Origin: JBJTUH01 sp044346175
Lineage (GTDB): Bacteria > Cyanobacteriota > Vampirovibrionia > Vampirovibrionales > JAJTHC01
Length of the DNA stretch: 16,655 nucleotides
NCBI GenBank assembly: GCA_044346175.1
Contig: JBIIZQ010000031.1
Coordinates: 1 to 16,655, forward strand
Direction of reading: 5' to 3'
The notes beneath the pieces are model-generated. The model saw nothing but the letters and a program-made list of their open reading frames with translations, did not search any database and had not been told where the DNA came from. Positions 1-8,188 of the stretch are shown one piece after another; the stretch's first letter is position 1; the number at the start of each line of letters is the position of its first letter. A program made the translations under genes and the position numbers.

Positions 1-113
1 CTCATCTCGCTCATCACGAAAATCATCAAAACTCACATAAACGCAAGACCTTCAAAAACAGATAAAACGCTCCTCAAAGTATCCCCCGCATAGCCCATTA
101 CACACTAGAAGGC

Positions 114-142
114 TTTACACAAAGTAGCAATAGCTTTAAAAT
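114..142 (+). promoter_or_regulatory. Sigma70-type promoter for mfd
   Basis: A -35 box TTTACA (114-119) and a -10 box TAAAAT (137-142) are separated by exactly 17 bases. Each differs from the sigma70 consensus at only one or two positions. Transcription would start near 149-150. That leaves only about 7 bases before the upstream in-frame TTG at 157, and about 70 bases before the ATG at 220, which argues for the ATG as the mfd start. The rest of 1-113 shows no convincing gene on either strand. Confidence 0.6.
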
Positions 143-219
143 AACAAAATATCTCTTTGTCCTGCCCCTTCCCTCTTCAATGCACTGCGACTCTCAAGGT
201 TGCTTTCACACCTCATACC

Positions 220-3200
220 ATGTCGCCTAAAGCCATGCCCCCCAAAGCATCCGCCTTGTCTAAAACTGCTAATGCACCCCCTGCAGTATCCTCCTCCATG
301 AAACCTTCCCCTGAATTGCAAGCAGCCCTAAGCTATGCACCCAAAGCGATTGGTGAGGCGTGTTTGAGTATTTTTAGACAAAGCCAGTGGTTGCAACATG
401 GACTTTTGCCTAAATTACTGGTGTCTCAAAAGCCACGCATCGCAAATTCATCCGAAGCTGAAAAAGCTGATGCACATCATAATGTCACACTCCCTCAGCT
501 CACACAGCCTTTCCTTAAAGCCCTCCATGTAGGGGCGCTTTTTCAAGAACTAAAAGCCCCCGTGTTGTGGGTTGTTGCCGACCCAAGCCATCTCCATAAG
601 TTTCAAGGCATGCTTGAAAGTATCCTGCCTCCCGAGAGCCTTGTGAGTTATCCCGCAGAGGTCATGAATCCCTACGAACAGCAGGTATGGCCCTCCGAAT
701 TACTCGCACAGCATGAGGCTTTCCTTGAAGCCTTGGCACACGTTCATGAAGCGCCTAAAGTCTTTTTAGTAAGTGCTAAAAGCCTCATTCCAAAATTTCG
801 TAACCCTGAACGCAAAACGCAAGAAGCCCTCACGCTTGTATTAGACTCGGAACAAGACCCCACCCAGCTAACCCAATGGCTTACGGATAGTGGCTATCAC
901 AGTGTGAGTATTTTACTTGAGCGTGGTGAGTTTTCAAGAAGAGGGGACATTTTAGATGTGTACCCCATGTCTGGTGAACCCGTCCGAATTTCCTTTTTTG
1001 GCGATATTGTTGAATCTATCCGTTTGTTAGATGTTGAAACCCAGCGTTCCTCTCAAGCTTTTGAGACCCTTACGCTTAAGCCTCGGCAAGGGTGCGTACT
1101 GCATACAGACGCTAAACAACGTTTAAAACAAATACTGGAAGAGGGGTTGTCTCAAAGACTCAGTGAAAACACCCTAGAACCCCTTGCCGCAGAGGCTCTT
1201 ATCGCCACTGTTAAAAACCAATGCCATGCCTTGGAACAAAACTTCTGGCCTGAAGGACTGGATTATTACACCCCTCTTTTGGAAGCGACCCCCAGCAACG
1301 CCCTTACTGGCATTGCTAGCTGTTTTTCATTCCACTATCTTCAGCAGGCATTGCCCACCAGAAGTTTATTAGTATGGGATGATTGGAGTCAAGTATCACA
1401 AACCCTTGATACGTTTAGCGAACGTTTGACCCATCATCATCAAGAAAGTCTGACTGAGGGACGTTTACTCCCCATGCCGTTAACATGGCATCATACCAGT
1501 ACCGAGGTGACACAGGGACTTCGTACAGCGTTTACACGGAGTCTTCACCTTGACAGTTTTACGCTCACAGAGTCTTTCACACCCTCGGAAGGGTTTATAC
1601 ACGAGGCACTTGAACAACTACAGCAAACCTCGCCGCCGCTTTTTCAAGCAGATTTACCCAAGGCGATTGCCTACCTCAGTGAAAAGCGTCAAGAAGGGTA
1701 TCAAATTGTCATCACGACAGATTACCCACAACGTCTTTTGGATAACGCCAAAGAACATGATTTACCCATGGTGTTTTTCAACCCTTCTCAAAAGATGATA
1801 TATCAACTCGGGGGAACGGTTGAGACAGTTGCACAGTACGTTAATACCCTTCTCAGTAGTCGGGATATTATTTTAACCCGTGAAGGATTACCCGACGGCA
1901 TTATTTTTCCAAGTTGCCAGTTCATTCATCTAACAGATAAAGAGCTATTTGGTCGTAGTCGGGTCGTTAAAAGTCATAAAGAGGGTAAAACCCGCCATGG
2001 ACAACGCAACGATATTGACCGTGTACAAAGCATTGACCAGCTTCGCCCAGGCGATTTTGTGGTTCATCAAAAGCACGGTATTGGGCAGTTTACCGAACTC
2101 ACACGGATTGTACTAGATGGCGAAGTGCGAGAATATTTATCCATTCGTTATGCAGGGCAAGACAAACTGCATGTCCCTGTTGACCAGTTACATTTGCTCT
2201 CTCGGTACCGAGGTGCTGGAGGCGATGTACAGCCCAAGTTAAGCCGTATGGGTGGGGGAGAATGGCTCACAGCCAAAAAGAAGGCAGAAAAATCAGTCCG
2301 TGATATTGCCCGTGACCTCATTCGGCTTTATGCTATCCGTAACAGACTCAGAGGCTTTACCTTTGAACCAGACACGCCATGGCAGGTTGAAATGGAGGAA
2401 GCCTTCCCCTATGAAGAAACGCCTGACCAATGGAAGGCGATTCAAGACCTTAAAGCTGACATGGAAGAAGAAAAACCCATGGACAGGCTCATCTGCGGCG
2501 ATGTGGGTTTTGGAAAAACGGAAGTGGCACTGCGTGGTATTTTTAAAGCCGTGATGAGCGGTAAACAGGTTGCTATTTTAGTACCTACAACCATCCTTGC
2601 GCAACAGCACTTTAATACATTAGTGGAGAGATTTTCACCTTATCCCGTCCGACTTGGGCTTTTGAGCCGCTTTCGGAGTCCTAAGGAGCAAAAGCAGGTC
2701 ATTGAACGTTTGCAAACAGGGGATATGGATGTTGTGGTTGGCACGCATCGACTCCTTCAAAAGGATGTACGTTTTAAAGACCTTGGCTTGCTCGTCATTG
2801 ATGAAGAACATCGCTTTGGCGTGTCACACAAAGAAAAAATCAAGCAGTTTCGAGCCTTTGTCGATGTACTGGCGATGTCTGCTACGCCCATTCCAAGAAC
2901 CCTTTATATGAGTCTTTCTGGGGTTCGGGAAATGTCATTGATTAACACTGCCCCCGTTAACCGCTCCCCTGTACAAACCTTTGTAGGGCCTTACAATCCT
3001 GCACAAATTCGTATGGCGATTCGTCATGAGCTTGACCGTGGTGGACAAGTATACGTGGTACATAACCGTGTACAAAGTATTTATGAGCTGCAAGCACAAC
3101 TGGAAACCATGATGCCTGATGTAAAGTTCCAAGTGGGTCATGGACAGCTACCAGAACAAGCCCTTGAGAATGTCATGTTGGATTTTTCTCAGGGTGTGTT

Positions 3201-4146
3201 TGATGTTTTGATTTGCACCACGATTATTGAAAGTGGTGTTAACATTCCAAATGCCAATACCATGATTATTACCGACTCTGACCGTTACGGACTGGCACAG
3301 TTGTATCAGCTTCGGGGGCGCGTAGGAAGAAGTGATCGCAGCGCCTACTGTTATTGCTATTATCGTCCAGATAAACAATTAACCGATGAAAGCCGTGACC
3401 GTCTTAATGCCATTCGAGAGTTTAACGCATTAGGGAGTGGCTACCAGATTGCCATGCGGGATATGGAAATACGAGGCGTTGGCAACCTTCTTGGTGCTGA
3501 ACAGCATGGCCATATGGTAAGTATTGGCTATGACCTTTATTGCCAGATGCTAAAAGACTTTATCATGGATGAACAAGCCAGCCCTGATGAAGTGGGACGT
3601 AAACAAGCCCTCCAAAATATTCAAGGCGGTACAGGCACCAGTTTAACCAAAGAACGTGCTGTGGTGGACCTCAATGTCTCTGCATTTCTGCCTGATGACT
3701 GGGTAGGGGGTAAAAATATCAAGCTGTCAGAGTACAAGCGCTTGGCAAATATCGAAAATGAAACCCTGTTGCATCATATCCGTGAGGAATGGATAGACCG
3801 TTTCGGGGGTAAAATGACCGAACCTGTTGAAAACCTCCTAACACTCACGCAAATACGTATTCGTGCCACCGCTTTAGGCATACCACTTATCCGACAAGAG
3901 GAAGAGTTCCTCCGAGTCCATATTCAGCTTGAGCTAAAACAGTGGCTTGAAATTCAAGCCAAACTACCTGAAGACCTTGGGAAGCAGTTTCGTTGGCTTG
4001 CCCCCATCCGTACAGGGACGCGCAGCAGTGCCATGACCCACGGGAGCATGCCCTCACTTGTGACAAAAACCCTAGGAAAAACAGGGAAAGCCTTACTCAA
4101 ACTAACCGATGTACTTGTGGCTTACCTAAAAACACATTTATCCTAA
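220..4146 (+). CDS. mfd: Transcription-repair coupling factor Mfd
   Basis: Mfd is a DNA translocase that removes RNA polymerase stalled at lesions and recruits the UvrA excision machinery. Numbered from the ATG at 220 (1308 aa), the N-terminal part (about 100-560) is the weakly conserved UvrB-like module. An RNA-polymerase-interaction domain follows (about 605-665, with GDFVVHQKHGIGQF). The RecG-like helicase core carries Walker A GDVGFGKT (K766), the DEEH box (861-864), SATPIPRT (from 887) and QLRGRVGRS (from 1030). The C-terminal TRCF regulatory domain lies at about 1130-1260. The protein is longer than the usual 1150-1180 aa, mainly through a poorly conserved N-terminal extension. The frame stays open to a TTG at 157, and another ATG lies at 298. 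I prefer 220 because the promoter at 114-142 places the transcript start near 150. No Shine-Dalgarno site precedes any candidate start. Identity is certain; only the exact start is not. Confidence 0.97.
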   Translation: MSPKAMPPKASALSKTANAPPAVSSSMKPSPELQAALSYAPKAIGEACLSIFRQSQWLQHGLLPKLLVSQKPRIANSSEAEKADAHHNVTLPQLTQPFLKALHVGALFQELKAPVLWVVADPSHLHKFQGMLESILPPESLVSYPAEVMNPYEQQVWPSELLAQHEAFLEALAHVHEAPKVFLVSAKSLIPKFRNPERKTQEALTLVLDSEQDPTQLTQWLTDSGYHSVSILLERGEFSRRGDILDVYPMSGEPVRISFFGDIVESIRLLDVETQRSSQAFETLTLKPRQGCVLHTDAKQRLKQILEEGLSQRLSENTLEPLAAEALIATVKNQCHALEQNFWPEGLDYYTPLLEATPSNALTGIASCFSFHYLQQALPTRSLLVWDDWSQVSQTLDTFSERLTHHHQESLTEGRLLPMPLTWHHTSTEVTQGLRTAFTRSLHLDSFTLTESFTPSEGFIHEALEQLQQTSPPLFQADLPKAIAYLSEKRQEGYQIVITTDYPQRLLDNAKEHDLPMVFFNPSQKMIYQLGGTVETVAQYVNTLLSSRDIILTREGLPDGIIFPSCQFIHLTDKELFGRSRVVKSHKEGKTRHGQRNDIDRVQSIDQLRPGDFVVHQKHGIGQFTELTRIVLDGEVREYLSIRYAGQDKLHVPVDQLHLLSRYRGAGGDVQPKLSRMGGGEWLTAKKKAEKSVRDIARDLIRLYAIRNRLRGFTFEPDTPWQVEMEEAFPYEETPDQWKAIQDLKADMEEEKPMDRLICGDVGFGKTEVALRGIFKAVMSGKQVAILVPTTILAQQHFNTLVERFSPYPVRLGLLSRFRSPKEQKQVIERLQTGDMDVVVGTHRLLQKDVRFKDLGLLVIDEEHRFGVSHKEKIKQFRAFVDVLAMSATPIPRTLYMSLSGVREMSLINTAPVNRSPVQTFVGPYNPAQIRMAIRHELDRGGQVYVVHNRVQSIYELQAQLETMMPDVKFQVGHGQLPEQALENVMLDFSQGVFDVLICTTIIESGVNIPNANTMIITDSDRYGLAQLYQLRGRVGRSDRSAYCYCYYRPDKQLTDESRDRLNAIREFNALGSGYQIAMRDMEIRGVGNLLGAEQHGHMVSIGYDLYCQMLKDFIMDEQASPDEVGRKQALQNIQGGTGTSLTKERAVVDLNVSAFLPDDWVGGKNIKLSEYKRLANIENETLLHHIREEWIDRFGGKMTEPVENLLTLTQIRIRATALGIPLIRQEEEFLRVHIQLELKQWLEIQAKLPEDLGKQFRWLAPIRTGTRSSAMTHGSMPSLVTKTLGKTGKALLKLTDVLVAYLKTHLS

Positions 4147-4187
4147 ATACCCTTATCTCGTCATACCCAACATTAGGGCAATCGCAT

Positions 4188-4288
4188 GTAGGGGAGGGTT
4201 ATAAACCCTCCCGCAAAAACCCAACGTACAAACGGACAAACGGTATATACCCAAAACCCAAACGGGAGGGTTGCAAACCCTCCCCTAC
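4188..4288. repeat. Paired palindromic repeat (REP/BIME-like) after mfd
   Basis: Two hairpins face each other. The first is GGGAGGGTT (4192-4200), loop ATA, AACCCTCCC (4204-4212). The second is GGGAGGGTT (4264-4272), loop GCA, AACCCTCCC (4276-4284). Their outer flanks, GTAGGGGAGGG on the left and CCCTCCCCTACG on the right, are inverted copies, so the whole 101-bp unit is itself an inverted repeat. This is the layout of paired REP-type elements found between genes in many bacteria. With its position 41 bases after the mfd stop it may also terminate or protect that transcript. That role is inference. Confidence 0.75.
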
Positions 4289-4311
4289 GTTACGTTTCAA
4301 TCATCTTACAA

Positions 4312-4390
4312 CGTCATTCCGACGGAAGTCGGAATCCAGAGGACTTGCAGTATCAACGAGGGATGGATACCGATTTGCATCGGTATGACG
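4312..4390. repeat. MITE-like inverted repeat of the GTCATTCC…GGAATCCAG type
   Basis: This 79-bp unit begins CGTCATTCCGAC and ends ATCGGTATGACG. Its two ends are imperfect inverted repeats of about 27 bases. Each end is also a perfect hairpin: ATTCCGAC/GTCGGAAT with loop GGAA (4316-4335), and ATACCGAT/ATCGGTAT with loop TTGC (4367-4386). Repeats of the form CGTCATTCC…GGAATCCAG paired with ATGGAT…ATGACG are a widespread interspersed family in bacterial genomes. The paired changes in the two hairpins keep both stems intact, which suggests the stems matter. No coding capacity is visible. Confidence 0.75.
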
Positions 4391-4397
4391 ACATACT

Positions 4398-4491
4398 CCC
4401 CTCCCACTTGAAGGGGGAGGGGCTGGGGGAGAGGGTGAAAGCCTACATGTCCTCAAACTACCATCCCTCGGCAGGCACGCTCGTTGATGAC
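4398..4491. repeat. Third palindromic repeat (CCCCTCCC/GGGAGGGG) and an inverted copy of part of the preceding element
   Basis: CCCCTCCC (4398-4405) and GGGAGGGG (4415-4422) form a stem around ACTTGAAGG. It is followed by GGGGGAGAGGGTGA, a G-rich pattern often seen in intergenic repeats. Further right, 4461-4491 reads in reverse complement as ATCAACGAG, then ten extra bases, then GAGGGATGG. This matches ATCAACGAGGGATGG inside the preceding element (4352-4366). The stretch from 4493 to 4618 shows no further repeat that I can support. Confidence 0.5.
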
Positions 4492-4520
4492 TAGTCATGG
4501 ATAATGCTCTGTGATATGAT
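4492..4520 (+). promoter_or_regulatory. Possible extended -10 promoter upstream of kamA
   Basis: TATGAT (4515-4520) is preceded by TG one base upstream (TGA-TATGAT), the extended -10 pattern. A weak -35-like TAGTCA (4492-4497) lies 17 bases before it. A start near 4527 would leave a leader of about 90 bases before the kamA ATG. The -35 box is poor, so this is tentative. Confidence 0.3.
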
Positions 4521-4618
4521 GTCCCTCGGTTAAAAAGCTCTATTCTTATACATATCACATACCATCGCAATCCACACACGCTTTTTCGCACACCCCCTAT
4601 ACTCAAAAAACCTCTATC

Positions 4619-5815
4619 ATGACACCCACACTCGCCCCCTCGCCCGTGACAGACCTTTCTGCATGTCAAACTCGCTTTGCATCCTCAGAACCTCTCACGC
4701 CCGAAGCACGCCTTGAGTACTGGAAACAACACTTCCCTATTGATACCCCAGCATGGCAAGACTGGCGATGGCAATTTAAAAACCGAGTAAAAACTTACGC
4801 TCATATTCAAACCTTGCTCCAGCTTACCGAGAGTGAGCATGAAGCCTTTCAAGCCATGGGAATCAACCTCCCGTTTGCCATTACACCTTATTATTTAACA
4901 CTGATTGACCCCAAAAATCCTAACGACCCACTTCGTAAAACCATGATACCGCAAGCCAGTGAGTTATTTCATGGGGTGGAAGAGTATGAAGACCCTTGCG
5001 GGGAAGATGGTGCGATGGTAGCTCCAGGCTTAGTGCATCGCTACCCCGATAGGGTTTTATTTTTGGTGAATGAAACCTGTGCCGTATACTGTAGATACTG
5101 TACACGGAGCCGTTTGGTGGGTAGTGGCGAACATGAAGTTAATTTTGAAGAGGCGTATGCCTACCTAGAAGCCCATCCTGAAATCAGGGATGTCCTCATT
5201 TCTGGAGGCGATCCACTTATCATGAGCGATGAGAAATTGGATGCCATCCTGACACGCCTCAGGCAAATCCCGCATTTAGAGGTTGTGCGTATTGGGAGTA
5301 AAGTCCCGATGGTGATGCCGCAACGTATTACGGACAGTCTATGTGCCATGCTCAAAAAGCATCATCCTTTTTTCATGAGTATTCACGTAGCACACCCCCA
5401 TGAACTCACACCTGAAGCAACGCTTGCCCTCAATAAACTGGCAGATGCTGGGGTGCCAACGTTTTCTCAAACCGTCCTCATGGCAGGGGTCAATGATACC
5501 CTTGACATCATGAAACCCATGATGACAGGGCTTCTAAAACACCGTGTACGCCCTTACTATATTTACCAATGCGACCCCGTAAAAGGCACAAGACATTTCA
5601 GAACCTCGATTCAAAAAGGGTTAGAGATTATCGAAGGGCTACGAGGGCATATTACAGGGTACGCCGTGCCTACTTATGTTATTGATGCCCCAGGGGGAGG
5701 GGGCAAAACGCCTATTAGCCCTCATTACGTGATGGGGCAAGACGACGAAACCCAAGAGTTAATTCTTAAAAACTACAAAGGTACGATTCATCGTTATCCG
5801 CTTCAGACCTTATAA
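4619..5815 (+). CDS. kamA: Lysine 2,3-aminomutase (radical SAM, PLP-dependent)
   Basis: The enzyme converts L-lysine to L-beta-lysine, using a [4Fe-4S] cluster, S-adenosylmethionine and pyridoxal phosphate. The cluster motif CAVYCRYC supplies Cys154, Cys158 and Cys161. The PLP lysine is Lys363 in DAPGGGGK. Asp319 (YYIYQCDP) and Asp356 (VIDAPGGGG) fall, with a constant offset of 26, where the clostridial enzyme has the lysine-binding Asp293 and Asp330. Glutamate 2,3-aminomutases carry other residues there, so lysine is the likely substrate. The 398-aa length with a full C-terminal segment favours KamA over the shorter EF-P modifying EpmB. The start is the first ATG in a frame lying just beyond the repeat cluster; no Shine-Dalgarno site precedes it. 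No beta-lysine acetyltransferase or lysine-fermentation gene is nearby, so its role (osmolyte, EF-P modification substrate or catabolism) is open. Confidence 0.92.
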   Translation: MTPTLAPSPVTDLSACQTRFASSEPLTPEARLEYWKQHFPIDTPAWQDWRWQFKNRVKTYAHIQTLLQLTESEHEAFQAMGINLPFAITPYYLTLIDPKNPNDPLRKTMIPQASELFHGVEEYEDPCGEDGAMVAPGLVHRYPDRVLFLVNETCAVYCRYCTRSRLVGSGEHEVNFEEAYAYLEAHPEIRDVLISGGDPLIMSDEKLDAILTRLRQIPHLEVVRIGSKVPMVMPQRITDSLCAMLKKHHPFFMSIHVAHPHELTPEATLALNKLADAGVPTFSQTVLMAGVNDTLDIMKPMMTGLLKHRVRPYYIYQCDPVKGTRHFRTSIQKGLEIIEGLRGHITGYAVPTYVIDAPGGGGKTPISPHYVMGQDDETQELILKNYKGTIHRYPLQTL

Positions 5816-5838
5816 CCACAAGCTATCAAAACGTTTTC

Positions 5839-5870
5839 AACCCCCCTCTATCCTTTAGAAAGAGGGGGTT
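5839..5870 (+). terminator. Intrinsic terminator after kamA
   Basis: AACCCCCCTCT (from 5839) pairs with AGAGGGGGTT (5861-5870), with one bulged C and an A/T-rich loop, and is followed by ATTTC. The hairpin is strong but the T-run is short. It lies 24 bases after the kamA stop and separates kamA from the flagellar genes. Confidence 0.7.
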
Positions 5871-5906
5871 ATTTCATGAGGTAAGAGGAATCCAAGAGGC
5901 AAGAAG

Positions 5907-5912
5907 TATAAT
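5907..5912 (+). promoter_or_regulatory. Consensus -10 box (TATAAT) upstream of motA
   Basis: A perfect TATAAT sits 59 bases before the motA ATG and downstream of the kamA terminator. No recognisable -35 lies 16-18 bases upstream. I saw no flagellar sigma28-type (TAAA-N15-GCCGATAA) or sigma54-type (GG-N10-GC) sequence in this gap. A new transcript must begin hereabouts, but the exact promoter is uncertain. Confidence 0.35.
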
Positions 5913-5971
5913 AATGACACTCGATTCACGGTGTTTTTGTTAGGCATGCTTGCTAGGAAAGTATAGGTGCG

Positions 5972-7156
5972 ATGGATTCTTGGGTTAAGATTGGGTTTGC
6001 CCATCTTCAAAAAACAATGACGGACGCAGTCCCTCTGATATACCCTAAACGTTGGGCACCCCATGTACTCCCACTGGTACTTGGTGTTGGACTCTTGTTA
6101 TTTATGTATATCCGTACGCCGGGGTCATGGGGATTACTTATCAACCCAGAAGTATGGTTACTTGTAGGGGGTGGCACACTGGTGGCGGGGTGGCTTCATT
6201 TTGGAAGTCATGCCCTGAAAGAAGCACTGAAGATGGCTTTTGCAGGGAGTCCTATGGGGAAAGAGGTCACACGCTTTTTTCATCAAGAAGAAAAACTTAT
6301 CCTGTTATTTTCAGAACTCGCAGGTCAGTACCGTGCCAAAGGGCTTGATGGTCTTAACCAAGTGCTTATCAGTATTCCAGAAGCACATATTCAAATGGGC
6401 ATTGCCATTTTACGACAAGCCATGATACACACCCCCTTAAGTACCTCTGAAGCTCATGAGGTTCCTGAAATTGCCCTAGAGCTTTTTCATTATCAGCTTC
6501 AGCAGGACTTCGCACTTCGGCAAAGCCCACTGGTGCAATCCATTCAAGTACTAGAACAATTAGCAGGCTATACCCCAACCATGGGGCTACTTGGTGCCAT
6601 GGGGGTGCTTGTGCATCATTTATACCTGCAAGGGACACCCCATAGTACCGTAGCGGCAAACGCCCTTGAATTTCATATGCTTGCACCTAAAATGGCAGAA
6701 GCCTTTAGTGCCACCTTAATGGGCATTGCACTTGCCAACCTATTTTTATTACCTCTTGCAGGACGACTCAAAACGTGGCACCAAGTATATCAGCATTATC
6801 AAGCCTTTATTGAAGAGGGTCTCCTTGCCCTTGCAAGTAAAACCCATCCTACCCATGTGCGTGAAAGACTCTTACGCTACTTGGCACATCAAGAAAGCTT
6901 CCACACGCACTTTCAGGGGCTTATCAAAAATCAAGCAAAGCCCCAAGTCGCTAGTAACAAGCCTACTAGCGATACCGCTCAAACCCTACGCACTGTTTCG
7001 TTTAAACACCTGCCCAGTTATCTGACGCAAGGCTATAGAAATCCTGATGAACTCGCAAGCATCCGAGAAAAACTATATGATTGGGCTGAAACCCAACAAT
7101 CTCAGGATGCCTCAAACACCGCAGAAACATCCCCCATGACACAGTTGACACAGTAG
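5972..7156 (+). CDS. motA: Flagellar stator protein MotA
   Basis: MotA is the membrane stator subunit that, with MotB, couples ion flow to flagellar rotation by pushing on FliG. Four hydrophobic segments are visible, at about 31-47, 60-76, 198-218 and 243-262. The cytoplasmic loop between segments 2 and 3 is about 120 residues. The conserved stretch GYTPTMGLLGAMGVL places Pro202 at the position of the essential E. coli Pro173. AFSATLMGIALANLFLLPLAGRL matches the family's fourth segment, with Pro261 as the Pro222 counterpart. At 394 aa it is about 100 residues longer than typical MotA. The excess is mostly a C-terminal cytoplasmic tail (about 315-394) rich in Gln, Thr and Ser. The first ATG is used; AGG lies only four bases before it, too close to be a standard ribosome site. 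motB follows 62 bases later. Confidence 0.9.
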   Translation: MDSWVKIGFAHLQKTMTDAVPLIYPKRWAPHVLPLVLGVGLLLFMYIRTPGSWGLLINPEVWLLVGGGTLVAGWLHFGSHALKEALKMAFAGSPMGKEVTRFFHQEEKLILLFSELAGQYRAKGLDGLNQVLISIPEAHIQMGIAILRQAMIHTPLSTSEAHEVPEIALELFHYQLQQDFALRQSPLVQSIQVLEQLAGYTPTMGLLGAMGVLVHHLYLQGTPHSTVAANALEFHMLAPKMAEAFSATLMGIALANLFLLPLAGRLKTWHQVYQHYQAFIEEGLLALASKTHPTHVRERLLRYLAHQESFHTHFQGLIKNQAKPQVASNKPTSDTAQTLRTVSFKHLPSYLTQGYRNPDELASIREKLYDWAETQQSQDASNTAETSPMTQLTQ

Positions 7157-7218
7157 CCTTCTCTTAAACTCATCGTAACGTCCTATCCTTTTTCTAAACG
7201 AAACGACGCAAACCAACC

Positions 7219-8088
7219 ATGTCCTCCGAGAAAAACTATTGGTATTTTACAAAGCAACCTACTGCTGGCAGCGTGATGCGCCAAGGCAAAGAACCCCATA
7301 CACAAGGGAATATCCATCGGTGGCTTTTACCTTATGCCGATATGATGTTGCTCCTCATGGTATGTTTCTTAATGTTATGGGGTGCTGCCCAACAGCGGTT
7401 TAAAGAGGCTACGTTAGAGCCTACATTACTCGCCCATGAGACATCTTCCGGTGAAGGTATTCCCATGACCATCATTCAAAAAGCCGTCCCTCGCCAAGCA
7501 ACCCAAAGCATGCACGCCCTTTCTGGGGTGAACATACCATCCTCATGGACACATTACACAGACACAACAAACCAAAGTATGTCTTATCAGAGCCTTCACG
7601 AAAGCCGTCACGCCCTGAAGCATCTGTTACTCCCTGAACATACATGTTTTGCACTAGGGGAAAGTACGCTTGTCCCTCAAGCCAAAAAAGACTTGGAAGC
7701 CCTCCTGCCATGGCTAAAAAAAACCCTCAAGCACGACCCTCACTTACGTATACAAATTATTGGCACCAGCGACCCTTCTCCTAATCAAGAAGCAGGTGGT
7801 AACTGGATGCTTGCCAATGCTCGGGCAAGTCTTGTAGCTCATTATCTTCATCAACGTACAGGATTACCAACCCATCTCTTTAGTGTACTCGGCATGACAA
7901 GTCCTATAGATACAAGTCTCATTCCTTTACTGCACCAAGAAAACCCAGACCCAATCAAGCCCACCTCCGAAAACTCCTCCTCGTGGATGAAGTTTGAAGC
8001 AGCCCTCAGGCAAAACCCTCGTCGCATTGCTATGATAGTGTGGCGACAACAATCCTACCCTGTCCTATGGGTTGAACCCAACTTGTAG
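7219..8088 (+). CDS. motB: Flagellar stator protein MotB (OmpA/MotB domain)
   Basis: MotB pairs with MotA to form the ion channel and anchors it to peptidoglycan. The single membrane segment begins RWLLPYADMMLLLMVCFLML (from about 34). Asp41 in PYADMM is the ion-carrying aspartate. The usual Thr of the family's DMMTLL is Leu here. A linker (60-140) follows, then the OmpA-like peptidoglycan-binding domain (about 147-280). That domain has ALGESTLVPQAKKDLEALL, the NWMLANARASLVAHYL helix, and RRIAMIVWR at the end. The GHTD of classical OmpA/MotB domains reads GTSD (His and Thr replaced). An insertion-like stretch, PLLHQENPDPIKPTSENSSS, sits late in the domain. The start ATG fits the family N-terminus but has no Shine-Dalgarno sequence. 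Placement right after motA supports the call. Whether it is H+ or Na+ driven cannot be told. Confidence 0.9.
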   Translation: MSSEKNYWYFTKQPTAGSVMRQGKEPHTQGNIHRWLLPYADMMLLLMVCFLMLWGAAQQRFKEATLEPTLLAHETSSGEGIPMTIIQKAVPRQATQSMHALSGVNIPSSWTHYTDTTNQSMSYQSLHESRHALKHLLLPEHTCFALGESTLVPQAKKDLEALLPWLKKTLKHDPHLRIQIIGTSDPSPNQEAGGNWMLANARASLVAHYLHQRTGLPTHLFSVLGMTSPIDTSLIPLLHQENPDPIKPTSENSSSWMKFEAALRQNPRRIAMIVWRQQSYPVLWVEPNL

Positions 8089-8188
8089 GAGGCTCACAGG
8101 CTTATAAGGGTTTATCTTGAGGGTTTATCTCGTTCGTGTTGCGATTTTGCTTATGGCTATGATTCATGCACCACTTCTTGCTCCAATG

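Noticed and set aside
1..36. Possible start of a minus-strand gene leaving the window at the left (GTG at 36, reading SFDDFRDERDE).
   Set aside because: Only 12 codons are visible and no ribosome site is well placed; it cannot be supported.
157..219. Upstream TTG start for mfd.
   Set aside because: It would lie about 7 bases from the predicted transcription start, and the added 21 residues are not like any Mfd N-terminus.
3993..4388. 131-codon plus-strand frame overlapping the 3' end of mfd and the repeat cluster.
   Set aside because: It lies in another frame of mfd and then runs through palindromic repeats; no protein-like composition.
4301..4669. 122-codon minus-strand frame over the repeats and the kamA start.
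   Set aside because: It is made of the interspersed repeats and the antisense of kamA; Cys/Arg-rich, unlike any protein.
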